From Desulfarculus sp. (lineage in GTDB: Bacteria > Desulfobacterota > Desulfarculia > Desulfarculales > Desulfarculaceae), in contig JAIUYB010000108.1 in the NCBI GenBank assembly GCA_020216625.1, positions 1 to 7,129 of the forward strand: a DNA stretch of 7,129 nt, in the 5' to 3' direction. Below are positions 1-7,004 of the stretch, piece after piece. A model generated the notes under the pieces. That model had not been told where the DNA came from and ran no database searches. It saw only the letters and a list, made by a program, of their open reading frames with translations. Every line of letters begins with the position of its first letter. Positions within the stretch are counted from its first letter, which is position 1. Made by a program: the position numbers and the translations under genes.

Positions 1-2046
1 ACCCGTGACCAGGGCGGCTTTCCTGGCTTTCTCGGCCTCGGCCGCCGCCTTGGCCTGGGCCGCGGCGATGGCCGCCGCCTCCACCGGGTCCAAGCGCCCG
101 GCCAGGGGGCCGGGCTGGGCCTTGGGCTTCATGGGCCGGGGCGGCAGATCGAAATAGGCCTCCAGCACCCGCCGGGCCACCGGGGCGGCGTCGCTGCCGC
201 CGTGGCCACCGTGCTCCACCACCACCGCCAAGGCTATGGTGGGGTCCTCGGCCGGGGCGTAGGCCACGAACACGGCGTGGTTCTTGTACTTCCAGGGCAG
301 GTTTTCCTCCCGCCCATACATCTTCTCGTGCTTCAGGGCCACCACCTGGGCGGTCCCGGTCTTGCCGGCCACGGTGACGCCGGGCAGGCGGGTGGCGCTG
401 GCGGTGCCCCCGGGCTCGTTGACCACCGCCACCAGCCCCTGGTGGATCAGCTCGATGTGCTGAGGGCTCACCGGCACCCGGCTGATCAGGCCCGGCGGCT
501 CGGGTACCGGCTCGCCGCCGTCGGGCGGGGTGACCGCCTTGACCAAGGTGGGGGTCACCAGGCGGCCCTTGTTGGCGATGACCGCCACCATGCGGGCCAA
601 CTGGATGGGTGTGGTGAGGTTGAAGCCCTGGCCGATGGCCAGGGAGATGGTCTCGCCCTCCTGCCAGGACTCGCCGAACCGTTTCTTCTTCCAAGCCCCG
701 TCCGGCACCAGGCCGGCGGACTCGCTGCCCAGGGGCACGCCGGTGGGCCGGCCCAGGCCGAAGGCCCGGGCGTATTTGGCCAGACGCTCCACCCCCAGGC
801 GCAGACCCACGCGATAAAAATAAACGTCGCAAGACTCGCGAATGGCCCGGTGGAGGTTGGTGTTGCCGTGGCCGCCCTTCTTCAGCGCCCAGCACTTGTA
901 GGACCGCCCGCCGAAGGATATCTCGCCCGGGCAGTTGATGATGGTCTGGGGGGTGATCACACCCTCGGCCAGCCCCGCGGCGGCGGTGATGATCTTGTAG
1001 GTGGATCCGGGGGGATACAGGCCGCTGACCGCGCGGTCCTTGAGGGGGTGGAACTCGTCGTTGGCCAGGGCCTCCCATAGCCGGGGGCTCATGCCGGTGA
1101 TGAAGTTGTTCTGGTCGAAGCTGGGGTTGGAATACAGGCAATAGACCTGGCCGTTCTTGGGGTTCAGGGCCACCACCGCCCCCACCTCGTCGCCCAGGGC
1201 CTCGGCCGCCGCCTGCTGCATCTTCAGGTCGATGGTCAGGGTCAGGGACTGCCCGGGCTGGGCGTCGATCTCCTCCAGGAGCTTCAGCTCCCGGCCCATG
1301 GCGTCCACCTCCACCTGGCGGGCCCCGCGCCGACCGTGCAGCACCCGCTCCCGGGTCCGCTCCAGGCCGTCGCGCCCCACGACGTCGCCGATGCGGTAGA
1401 GGGAGCGGGGGGCCTCGCTCAGCTCCTGCGGGTTGATCTCCCCCAGGTAGCCGATGACGTGGGAGGCATCCTTGGCGTGCAGGTAGGCCCGGCGGTATTC
1501 CACCAGGACCTTGATCCCCGGCAGCTCGTAACGGAAGGTCTCCAGCACCGCCAACTGGTCGCGGTCCAAGTGGGAGCGCAGGCGCAGGGGCTTGAAGGGA
1601 GGTTGGCCCTTGGCGCTCTCCCGGGCCCGGTGCAGCTCCTCGGGGGTGATGCCCACCAGGTTCTCCAGGCGCTGGCCCAGCTCCTCCCAGTCGTCCACGT
1701 CCTCGGGCACCACCGCCAGGGTGAAGGCCGGGCGGTTGTCGGCCAACAGCCGGCCTTGGCTGTCGAAGATCAGGCCCCGGCTGGGGGGCACGTCCACCAA
1801 GCGGATGCGGTTGTTCTCCGAAAGATTGCGGAAATGCTCGCCCTGCAGGAGCTGGAGGTACCACAACCGTCCCATCAGGGCCAGGACGGCCAGCCCCACC
1901 ACCACCGCCGCCAAGGTGATGGAACGCCGGGCCTCGGGGGCCTCGGCCGGCTCGAAAACCCGGGAGCGGCCCAGGGGCTGGTGAGTCCCGGCCTTTTTCT
2001 TGGCCTGCTTGCGCTTTTTGCTCTCCTTGGCGAAAAGCGGCTTCAC
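1..2046 (-). CDS. mrdA: Penicillin-binding protein 2, peptidoglycan D,D-transpeptidase (partial, C-terminus beyond the window)
   Basis: This is the class B transpeptidase of the elongasome. It cross-links new side-wall peptidoglycan in the periplasm together with RodA and the MreBCD scaffold. The reading frame is open for 682 codons to the left edge, so the stop lies outside. A Lys-rich cytoplasmic N-terminus is followed by one membrane anchor (about residues 42-62). Next comes the PBP2 N-terminal signature PPSRGLIFDSQGRLLADNRP (87-106) and a dimerisation/pedestal domain. The transpeptidase domain then carries S348-T-Y-K351 (nucleophile motif), S405-C-D407 (the SxD form usual in PBP2) and K562-T-G564. 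All catalytic motifs are present. The domain should end near residue 633, and at least 50 residues of Pro- then Ala/Lys/Glu-rich tail follow. E. coli PBP2 has 633 residues. The GTG start overlaps the mreD stop (GTGA) and has a GGAGG site 8 nt upstream, so translational coupling to mreD is likely. Position in the mre cluster separates it from the divisome PBP3 (FtsI). Confidence 0.96.
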   Translation of the reverse strand, partial: MKPLFAKESKKRKQAKKKAGTHQPLGRSRVFEPAEAPEARRSITLAAVVVGLAVLALMGRLWYLQLLQGEHFRNLSENNRIRLVDVPPSRGLIFDSQGRLLADNRPAFTLAVVPEDVDDWEELGQRLENLVGITPEELHRARESAKGQPPFKPLRLRSHLDRDQLAVLETFRYELPGIKVLVEYRRAYLHAKDASHVIGYLGEINPQELSEAPRSLYRIGDVVGRDGLERTRERVLHGRRGARQVEVDAMGRELKLLEEIDAQPGQSLTLTIDLKMQQAAAEALGDEVGAVVALNPKNGQVYCLYSNPSFDQNNFITGMSPRLWEALANDEFHPLKDRAVSGLYPPGSTYKIITAAAGLAEGVITPQTIINCPGEISFGGRSYKCWALKKGGHGNTNLHRAIRESCDVYFYRVGLRLGVERLAKYARAFGLGRPTGVPLGSESAGLVPDGAWKKKRFGESWQEGETISLAIGQGFNLTTPIQLARMVAVIANKGRLVTPTLVKAVTPPDGGEPVPEPPGLISRVPVSPQHIELIHQGLVAVVNEPGGTASATRLPGVTVAGKTGTAQVVALKHEKMYGREENLPWKYKNHAVFVAYAPAEDPTIALAVVVEHGGHGGSDAAPVARRVLEAYFDLPPRPMKPKAQPGPLAGRLDPVEAAAIAAAQAKAAAEAEKARKAALVTG

Positions 2047-2588
2047 GCCCCGCCCCTCCCCATCAGGCGCCACAGGCCCGTCAGCCCCCTGACCATGGCC
2101 TCCAACAGGGCGAAAAAGACCGGGGCGGTGAGCGCCGAGAGCAGCGACTGGGACGCCAACACCCAGGGCAGCCGGCTGGGCATCAGGTGCTCGCGGTTGG
2201 CCAGCATCAGCCCGCCGATCACGGTCAGGTGCAGGACCAGGCTCATCAGGCCCACCGCCAACATCTGGAAGGGCCAGGAGTTGATCTCCAGCTTGCGCTG
2301 GGCCAGGGCGCAGATGCAGACCACCAAGAGGCAGGCGATGACCTGCAGGCCCACCACCCCCCCGCTGACCAGGTCTCCCAGGTAGCCCAGCGCCACCGCC
2401 ACCGCCCCGGCCCCCCACAGGGGCAGGCGGAAGCCGGCCGAGACCACCATCACCACCAGGGGCATCAGTTTCACCGACCCCAACGCCCACCAGTTGAACA
2501 GGGTGGTGGAGAGCACGTTGAGGAAGAAGCCCAACAAGAGGGTGGCCAGCAGACGGGGCCAGGGAGATTCTTCGCGTTTGGGCGTCAT
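2043..2588 (-). CDS. mreD: Rod shape-determining membrane protein MreD
   Basis: MreD is the small polytopic inner-membrane partner of MreC and PBP2/RodA in side-wall growth. From the ATG at 2588 the product has 181 residues (E. coli MreD has 162). It is almost entirely hydrophobic, with segments at about 12-32, 40-54, 57-75, 80-97, 106-131 and 145-168. The loop GYLGDLVSGGVVGLQ (68-82) matches the family pattern of a conserved Asp followed by small residues and Gly. A frame open upstream to a TTG at 2666 would add 26 Pro/Gly-rich residues unlike MreD, so I prefer the ATG. No strong Shine-Dalgarno is visible before it. The 3' end overlaps mrdA by 4 nt. A 123-nt gap separates it from the diguanylate cyclase gene upstream. 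Identity rests on topology, the loop motif and the position between mreC and mrdA. Confidence 0.9.
   Translation of the reverse strand: MTPKREESPWPRLLATLLLGFFLNVLSTTLFNWWALGSVKLMPLVVMVVSAGFRLPLWGAGAVAVALGYLGDLVSGGVVGLQVIACLLVVCICALAQRKLEINSWPFQMLAVGLMSLVLHLTVIGGLMLANREHLMPSRLPWVLASQSLLSALTAPVFFALLEAMVRGLTGLWRLMGRGGA
2055..2059 (-). promoter_or_regulatory. Ribosome binding site of mrdA inside the end of mreD
   Basis: The minus strand reads GGAGG, followed by 8 nt and then the GTG at 2046-2044. It fixes the GTG as the mrdA start. It lies wholly within the last codons of mreD, as expected for coupled translation. Confidence 0.7.
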
Positions 2589-2666
2589 GGCGCCATCTTC
2601 AAACCCCGGCCAGGGGCCGGGCGAGGGGTGCGGTGAGCCGGGATCGTCCCAGCGGGTCCGGTTCAA

Positions 2667-2675
2667 GTTATAGCA
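2667..2675 (-). promoter_or_regulatory. Possible extended -10 promoter for mreD-mrdA
   Basis: The minus strand reads TGC-TATAAC, an extended -10 (TGn) with five of six matches to TATAAT. It is the only AT-rich spot in the gap between the diguanylate cyclase gene and mreD. No good -35 element lies 16-18 nt upstream, which extended -10 promoters can tolerate. Transcription would start near 2660, about 70 nt before the mreD ATG. This is a sequence match only. Confidence 0.3.
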
Positions 2676-2683
2676 GGCGCGGG

Positions 2684-2711
2684 GCCGGGCCGCCCTCTGG
2701 CCGCCCCCGGC
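2684..2711 (-). other. GC-rich stem-loop just after the diguanylate cyclase stop
   Basis: On the minus strand GCCGGG (2711-2706) can pair with CCCGGC (2689-2684). A weak inner GCC/GGC stem sits inside an internal loop. No T-run follows, so it is not a convincing intrinsic terminator. It may slow 3' decay or mark a processing point. In DNA this GC-rich it could also be chance. Confidence 0.25.
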
Positions 2712-3932
2712 TCAGGCCGCCGCGGCGGTCTGGACCTGGTTGCGCCCCTGGGCCTTGGCCTGGTAGAGGGCCTGGTCGGCGGCCTGGATCAGGCGCTGGG
2801 GCTCCACCTCCCGCCCCGGGACCAGGCTGGCCACCCCCAGGCTGACCGTCAGGCGGCAACAGCCGTCCGGATCGGGGCGTTCCAGCCCCAGGGCCTCCAC
2901 CTGGCGGCGCACCTGCTCGGCCACCAGCCGGGCGTCCTCCAGCCCCGTCCCGGTCAGCACCAGGACCATTTCCTCGCCCCCGAAGCGGGCGGCCAGGTCG
3001 CCGGGCCGGCGGGCCGCCCCCTCCAGCACCCTGGCCAGGGCGCGCAGGGCATCGTCGCCGGCCAAGTGGCCCATGAAATCGTTGTAACGCTTGAAATGAT
3101 CGACGTCCAACATCACCAGGGACAGGCTCCCCTGGCTGCGGGCCAGGCGGCGCCACTCCTGCTCCAGGTGGAGGTCCAGGGCCCGGCGGTTGGCCAGGCC
3201 GGTTAGCCCGTCGATGAACGAAAGATCCTGGAACATCGCCGCCGTGGCCGTGAGTCGATCCAGGTTTTGGCCGATGCGGCGCACCATGGGCCGGAACACC
3301 GCCAGGCCCACCACCACCAGGGCCAGCAGGGTCAGGCCATCCAGGGCCATCTCCACCCGGCGCAGGGTCGTCACCCTGCGGCGGGATTCCTCGTCGTAGA
3401 GAAAGACCAGCTTGTCCATCTGGGGCAGATACCGCTCGCCCTGGGCGAGGATGATCTGGGTCAGGCGCTCGGCCTCGGCCTGGCGGACCCGTTGGTCGGC
3501 CTTCAGCAATTCGTGGGAGGAGTCGGCGATGGCGCTCTGGGTCTGGCGGAGCCGCTCCCACTGCTGGCGCAGTTCGGGGCTGTCCAGGGGGGCCAGGCCC
3601 AGCTCGGGATCGCCCTGGTCCAGGGCCTGGTGCACCCGCTCCCATTCCTCCAGGGCCTTGCCCAGCTTTTGGGCCGCCTGTCGGCGCTGGGCCAGCTCGC
3701 CGCCCCGGATCAGCAAGAGGGCCTCGCGGCTGATGCTCAGGTAGAGCATCCGCTGACGGCCGGCCAGGTTGATGGTCCGCGCGTCGCGCTCTTGGCGCTC
3801 CAGGTAGGCGGTGGCCACCGCGTTGCCGGCCACGATCATCAGCGCGATCAGGCCCAGGGCGGAGAGGTAGGTCGCGGTCAGCGCCCGCGGGCTCATGGAT
3901 CGTTCCGGCTTGACGCGCGGGGGTTGGTTCAT
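2712..3932 (-). CDS. Membrane-bound diguanylate cyclase with PilJ/NarX-like periplasmic sensor domain
   Basis: The product is predicted to make cyclic di-GMP from two GTP in the cytoplasm under control of an extracytoplasmic signal. It has 406 residues. Transmembrane segments at about 18-41 and 197-214 flank a helical periplasmic domain. That domain opens with INLAGRQRM (54-62), the P-box-like start of type IV pili chemotaxis (PilJ) and nitrate-sensor domains, and closes with the matching QMDKLVFLYDEESRRR pattern (171-186). The GGDEF domain follows directly: DGLTGLANRR (241-250), metal-binding D276/D278 in MLDVDHFKRYND, the active-site loop GGEEM (318-322) and a product-inhibition I-site RPGD (309-312) exactly five residues before GGEEM. 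The last loop residue is Met instead of Phe, but the Gly-Gly-Glu-Glu core is kept, so I infer an active enzyme. There is no EAL or HD-GYP domain. The gene lies 46 nt after mreC, in the same direction, within the shape cluster. The start is uncertain: Met1 has no clear Shine-Dalgarno, and Met13 (3896) is an alternative. Confidence 0.93.
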   Translation of the reverse strand: MNQPPRVKPERSMSPRALTATYLSALGLIALMIVAGNAVATAYLERQERDARTINLAGRQRMLYLSISREALLLIRGGELAQRRQAAQKLGKALEEWERVHQALDQGDPELGLAPLDSPELRQQWERLRQTQSAIADSSHELLKADQRVRQAEAERLTQIILAQGERYLPQMDKLVFLYDEESRRRVTTLRRVEMALDGLTLLALVVVGLAVFRPMVRRIGQNLDRLTATAAMFQDLSFIDGLTGLANRRALDLHLEQEWRRLARSQGSLSLVMLDVDHFKRYNDFMGHLAGDDALRALARVLEGAARRPGDLAARFGGEEMVLVLTGTGLEDARLVAEQVRRQVEALGLERPDPDGCCRLTVSLGVASLVPGREVEPQRLIQAADQALYQAKAQGRNQVQTAAAA

Positions 3933-3978
3933 GGCTGCCGGCCGGTGCTCCGCGCGGCCACGGGGCGCGGTCTCGGGG

Positions 3979-4806
3979 TTAGTCCGCGAAGTCCCGGCGT
4001 TGCAGGATCACCAGCACCTCCTCCAGGCGCTCGAAGTCCACCGCCGGCTCCACCTCGATGTTTTGGAAAACGCTCTTGCCCTCGGGCTTGATGGCCCGCA
4101 CCAGGCCCACCAGGGCGCCCTTGGGGAAGACGCCGTCGGTGCCGGTGGCCACCAGGCGGTCGCCGGCGGCCACGTCGTCGCTGTGCATCACGTATTTCAG
4201 GCGCAGGGTGTCGGGTCCCGCGCCCTCCACCACCCCCCGGGCCCGGCTGCGCTGGACCAGCACCTCCAGGGCGGCGTTGGGGTCGATCAACAGCAGCACC
4301 TTGGCGTAGTGCGCGCTGGCCCAGATCACCCGGCCCACCACCCCCTGGGCGTTGACCACCGGCATCTGGGTCTGCACCCCGTCCCGCTTGCCCTTGTTGA
4401 TGATCACGGTGCGGAAGTGGTTGGTGGGGTCCACCCCCACCACCTGGGCCGCCACCTGGGGCACCGGCTCCTTGGCCATCAGGCCCAGGAGCTTGGTCAG
4501 GCGCTGGTTGGCCAGGCGCAGCTCCTCCAGGTCGGTGAGCTGCTGGCGGTAGCTGGCCACCTGGCGCTTGAGCTCCTCGTTCTGGCGGGCGGCGTGGACC
4601 AGGGCGAAGTAGCGGTCCCAGACCTCGCCCACCGACTCGCCCACCCAGGTCACCGACTCCATGGCCGGACCCAGGACCTCCAAGAGCAGGCGGCCGGTGA
4701 AGGAGTCCTCGGGATCGCGGCCGGCGTTGATGGAAAACAGGGTCAGCGCGCCCAGGAGCAGGACGCCCATCAGGATGGCGAACCGGTAGCGGCGCAAGAA
4801 ATTCAC
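3979..4806 (-). CDS. mreC: Rod shape-determining protein MreC
   Basis: MreC is a bitopic scaffold that links cytoplasmic MreB filaments to PBP2 and RodA and assembles in the periplasm. The 275-residue product begins with a short basic cytoplasmic end (MNFLRRYR), then one membrane segment (about 9-28). A coiled coil follows at about 70-108, which drives dimerisation in the family. The C-terminal beta-rich domain contains VVGVDPTNHFRTVIINKGK (122-140), GVVGRVIWAS (155-164), LLIDPNAALEVLVQRS (172-187) and GVFPKGALVG (225-234), all typical of MreC. The start is GTG at 4806; no other in-frame start occurs in the gap upstream, and the AGGG before it is a weak ribosome binding site. A 144-nt non-coding gap separates it from mreB. 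The diguanylate cyclase gene follows after 46 nt. Confidence 0.96.
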   Translation of the reverse strand: MNFLRRYRFAILMGVLLLGALTLFSINAGRDPEDSFTGRLLLEVLGPAMESVTWVGESVGEVWDRYFALVHAARQNEELKRQVASYRQQLTDLEELRLANQRLTKLLGLMAKEPVPQVAAQVVGVDPTNHFRTVIINKGKRDGVQTQMPVVNAQGVVGRVIWASAHYAKVLLLIDPNAALEVLVQRSRARGVVEGAGPDTLRLKYVMHSDDVAAGDRLVATGTDGVFPKGALVGLVRAIKPEGKSVFQNIEVEPAVDFERLEEVLVILQRRDFAD

Positions 4807-4910
4807 GGGTGCCCTACTAACAAGCTGCGGGTACGGTGCCGGTTTGGCGGCCGGGGCGGACCCGATGGGCCGGTGCGGGAATCATGCCCCTCTCCCCGGG
4901 GTGGGAGCGG

Positions 4911-4947
4911 CCCGGCCAAGGCGCCGGGCGGAGCTCGAACCGCCGCC
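4911..4947 (-). other. Tandem stem-loops in the mreB-mreC spacer
   Basis: Directly after the mreB stop, on the minus strand, GGCGG (4947-4943) can pair with CCGCC (4931-4927). The next element is a perfect 6-bp stem, CCCGGC (4928-4923) with GCCGGG (4916-4911), around a 6-nt loop. The two share two bases, so they are adjacent or partly exclusive. No T-run follows. They could protect the 3' end of mreB mRNA or cause partial attenuation before mreC. No promoter for mreC is apparent in the rest of the spacer (4807-4910). Confidence 0.35.
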
Positions 4948-4950
4948 TGG

Positions 4951-6006
<1,056 letters not shown>

Positions 6007-6013
6007 CTAACGG

Positions 6014-6042
6014 ATTATCGCGGGAAAAGTCATTACAATTAA
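6014..6042 (-). promoter_or_regulatory. Putative sigma70-type promoter of mreB
   Basis: On the minus strand TTAATT (6042-6037) lies 17 nt upstream of GATAAT (6019-6014). The -10 matches TATAAT at five of six positions and the -35 is weak (three of six). This is an AT-rich island in GC-rich DNA. It predicts a leader of about 20-25 nt carrying the AAGGAG site. It is a sequence match only; transcription start mapping would confirm it. Confidence 0.5.
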
Positions 6043-6280
6043 GGATGCTCGCCCGGCGGTTTGGTCCGGACGGGCGGCCTCGCTCCTCCACCCGGGGCCG
6101 CCGCGCTGGCCGCGCCTTCATGCCTGGCGGACGCATGCAGGTCGCGTCCTTGGCGGTTGTATAAGTCACGGCCAGCGGCGGTAAATCCCGCTGCACAGCC
6201 TACCAGACCCCAGGAGAAGGGGCAAGGGCTTCTTAATCCGCCTCCGGTGGTGGCCCTGGCCAGCCAACACCCTGCCCCAT
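6043..6280. other. Divergent intergenic region between the mreB and rpmH promoters
   Basis: I find no supportable gene here. Open frames cross it on both strands, but they are Pro/Ala/Arg-rich, resemble no family and lack good ribosome binding sites. The one notable element is an inverted repeat, CAGCGG (6173-6178) and CCGCTG (6188-6193), around a 9-nt loop with no T-run. No riboswitch, tRNA, SRP RNA or 6S RNA signature is recognisable. The region may hold operators or a small RNA, but nothing in the sequence identifies one. Confidence 0.5.
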
Positions 6281-6309
6281 TTGACATAATATGGTGTCTG
6301 TGGTTAAAT
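6281..6309 (+). promoter_or_regulatory. Sigma70-type promoter of the rpmH-rnpA-yidD cluster
   Basis: A perfect TTGACA (6281-6286) is followed after exactly 17 nt by TTAAAT (6304-6309), four of six matches to TATAAT. The spacing is optimal and the elements are an AT-rich exception in the local composition. Transcription would start near 6316 and run into rpmH after a leader of about 160 nt. No other comparable promoter precedes rpmH. Confidence 0.65.
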
Positions 6310-6336
6310 CCAGGCTTTACATCGCCGCCCGCTGTT

Positions 6337-6363
6337 GGCGCTGGCCGAGCCTGTGGCCGCGCC
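6337..6363 (+). other. Leader stem-loop 1 upstream of rpmH
   Basis: GGCGC (6337-6341) pairs with GCGCC (6359-6363), and GGCC (6343-6346) with GGCC (6355-6358). This gives a 9-bp stem with a single T bulge (6342) and an 8-nt loop. It lies about 20 nt after the predicted transcription start. Function is unknown. The pairing is seen directly, but in GC-rich DNA such stems can arise by chance. Confidence 0.4.
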
Positions 6364-6366
6364 GCC

Positions 6367-6409
6367 CAGGGGTGCGCGCCAGGGGCCGGGCGGAGGGCCA
6401 CGCCCCCTG
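6367..6409 (+). other. Leader stem-loop 2 upstream of rpmH
   Basis: CAGGGG (6367-6372) pairs with CCCCTG (6404-6409). After a T bulge (6373), GCG (6374-6376) pairs with CGC (6401-6403). An inner CGCC/GGCG stem (6377-6380 with 6389-6392) caps it. The sequence after it (6410-6476) is mixed, with no T-run, so it is not an intrinsic terminator. With stem-loop 1 it makes a structured 5' leader of unknown role. Confidence 0.4.
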
Positions 6410-6476
6410 CTGACAAGGCAATCGACCCCAAAACGGCCCCGCATGTCCAGGCATCAGGCAACGAGGATTAAGTAAC

Positions 6477-6611
6477 ATGAAGCGGACTTTCCAGCCCAGC
6501 AACCTCAAGCGCAAACGCACTCACGGCTTTTTGGTGCGCAGCCGCTCCCACGGCGGCCGCGCGGTGCTGGCCCGCCGCCGGGCCAAGGGTCGCAAGCGGC
6601 TGGCCGTGTGA
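6477..6611 (+). CDS. rpmH: 50S ribosomal protein L34
   Basis: L34 is a very small, highly basic protein of the large ribosomal subunit. The 44-residue product begins [18 protein letters not shown], the invariant family start, and ends [18 protein letters not shown], the invariant end. The middle (LVRSRSHG) is the usual variable part. Length is normal (44-46 residues). The ATG is preceded by GAGGA 9 nt upstream (6463-6467). It is the first gene of the rightward cluster. It has its own promoter and a structured leader, and rnpA follows after 15 nt, the common bacterial order. Confidence 0.98.
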   Translation: MKRTFQPSNLKRKRTHGFLVRSRSHGGRAVLARRRAKGRKRLAV

Positions 6612-6626
6612 GGCCCGCCACGCGGG

Positions 6627-7004
6627 ATGGCGGCGGTCGGGCAAGGCTTGGGCAAGGATCGGCGGCTGCGACAGCGCGGCCAGTTTCTGGCCCTGCAACG
6701 CGCTCGCCGCGTGAATCAGCGGCAGATCTTGTTCCTCTGGCGGCCCAACGGCCTCGCGTTCTCCCGCTTGGGGCTCACCGTGAGCCGCCGGGTGGGCAAC
6801 GCCGTGGTGCGCAACCGGATCAAGCGCCGGCTGCGCGAGATCTTTCGCCGGGCGGATGCCGCCCTGCCCCCGGGAATCGACCTGGTGGCGGTGGCCCGGC
6901 CCCCGGCCGCCCAGATGGACTTCGCCGATCTCAACCGCCTGACGCGCCAAGCCCTGGAGACGATCGCCCGGGAGCTGACCCGCAACTACAACCACCACGC
7001 CTGA
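6627..7004 (+). CDS. rnpA: Ribonuclease P protein component
   Basis: This is the protein cofactor of the RNase P ribozyme, which removes 5' leaders from tRNA precursors. The 125-residue product has the family start [11 protein letters not shown] (10-20), a central strand [20 protein letters not shown] and the RNR signature [20 protein letters not shown] (55-74), which contacts the RNA. It ends in a helix covering [15 protein letters not shown]. Length is typical (about 110-130). The ATG at 6627 lacks a strong Shine-Dalgarno, so coupling to rpmH, which ends 15 nt earlier, is likely. The roughly nine residues before KDRRL may be an over-extension. The stop at 7002-7004 overlaps the probable yidD start. 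Confidence 0.97.
   Translation: MAAVGQGLGKDRRLRQRGQFLALQRARRVNQRQILFLWRPNGLAFSRLGLTVSRRVGNAVVRNRIKRRLREIFRRADAALPPGIDLVAVARPPAAQMDFADLNRLTRQALETIARELTRNYNHHA

Noticed and set aside
202..2385. Plus-strand open frames at 202-1080 and 1336-2385
   Set aside because: They are antisense to mrdA and mreD, whose frames carry complete family motifs. The predicted products are low-complexity Gly/His/Gln/Leu-rich.
2589..2666. Longer MreD starting at TTG 2666
   Set aside because: The extra 26 residues are Pro/Gly/Asp-rich and precede the normal hydrophobic start of MreD. The ATG at 2588 gives a product of typical length.
2668..3645. Open frame of 325 codons on the minus strand, inside the cyclase gene
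   Set aside because: It overlaps the GGDEF gene in another frame. The product is dominated by Gly, Pro and Arg, as expected from a shifted high-GC frame, while the GGDEF frame carries all conserved motifs.
4930..4941. tRNA T-arm-like sequence (GGTTCGAGCTCC on the minus strand)
   Set aside because: A tRNA in this position would need its 5' half inside the mreB coding end, and no cloverleaf, acceptor pairing or CCA can be formed. It is part of the tandem stem-loop.
6156..6164. DnaA-box-like 9-mer (TTATACAAC, minus strand)
   Set aside because: It matches the TTATNCACA consensus at only the first seven positions and stands alone. There is no second box and no AT-rich unwinding region, so it does not support an origin.
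6160..6165. TATAAG as a -10 element on the plus strand
   Set aside because: No -35-like hexamer lies 16-18 nt upstream, and the promoter at 6281-6309 is far better placed and better matched for rpmH.
6039..6471. Overlapping open frames on both strands in the mreB-rpmH spacer
   Set aside because: The products are Pro/Ala/Arg-rich without family resemblance. The plus-strand frame runs across the rpmH promoter and leader, and the minus-strand frames lie near or over the mreB promoter.
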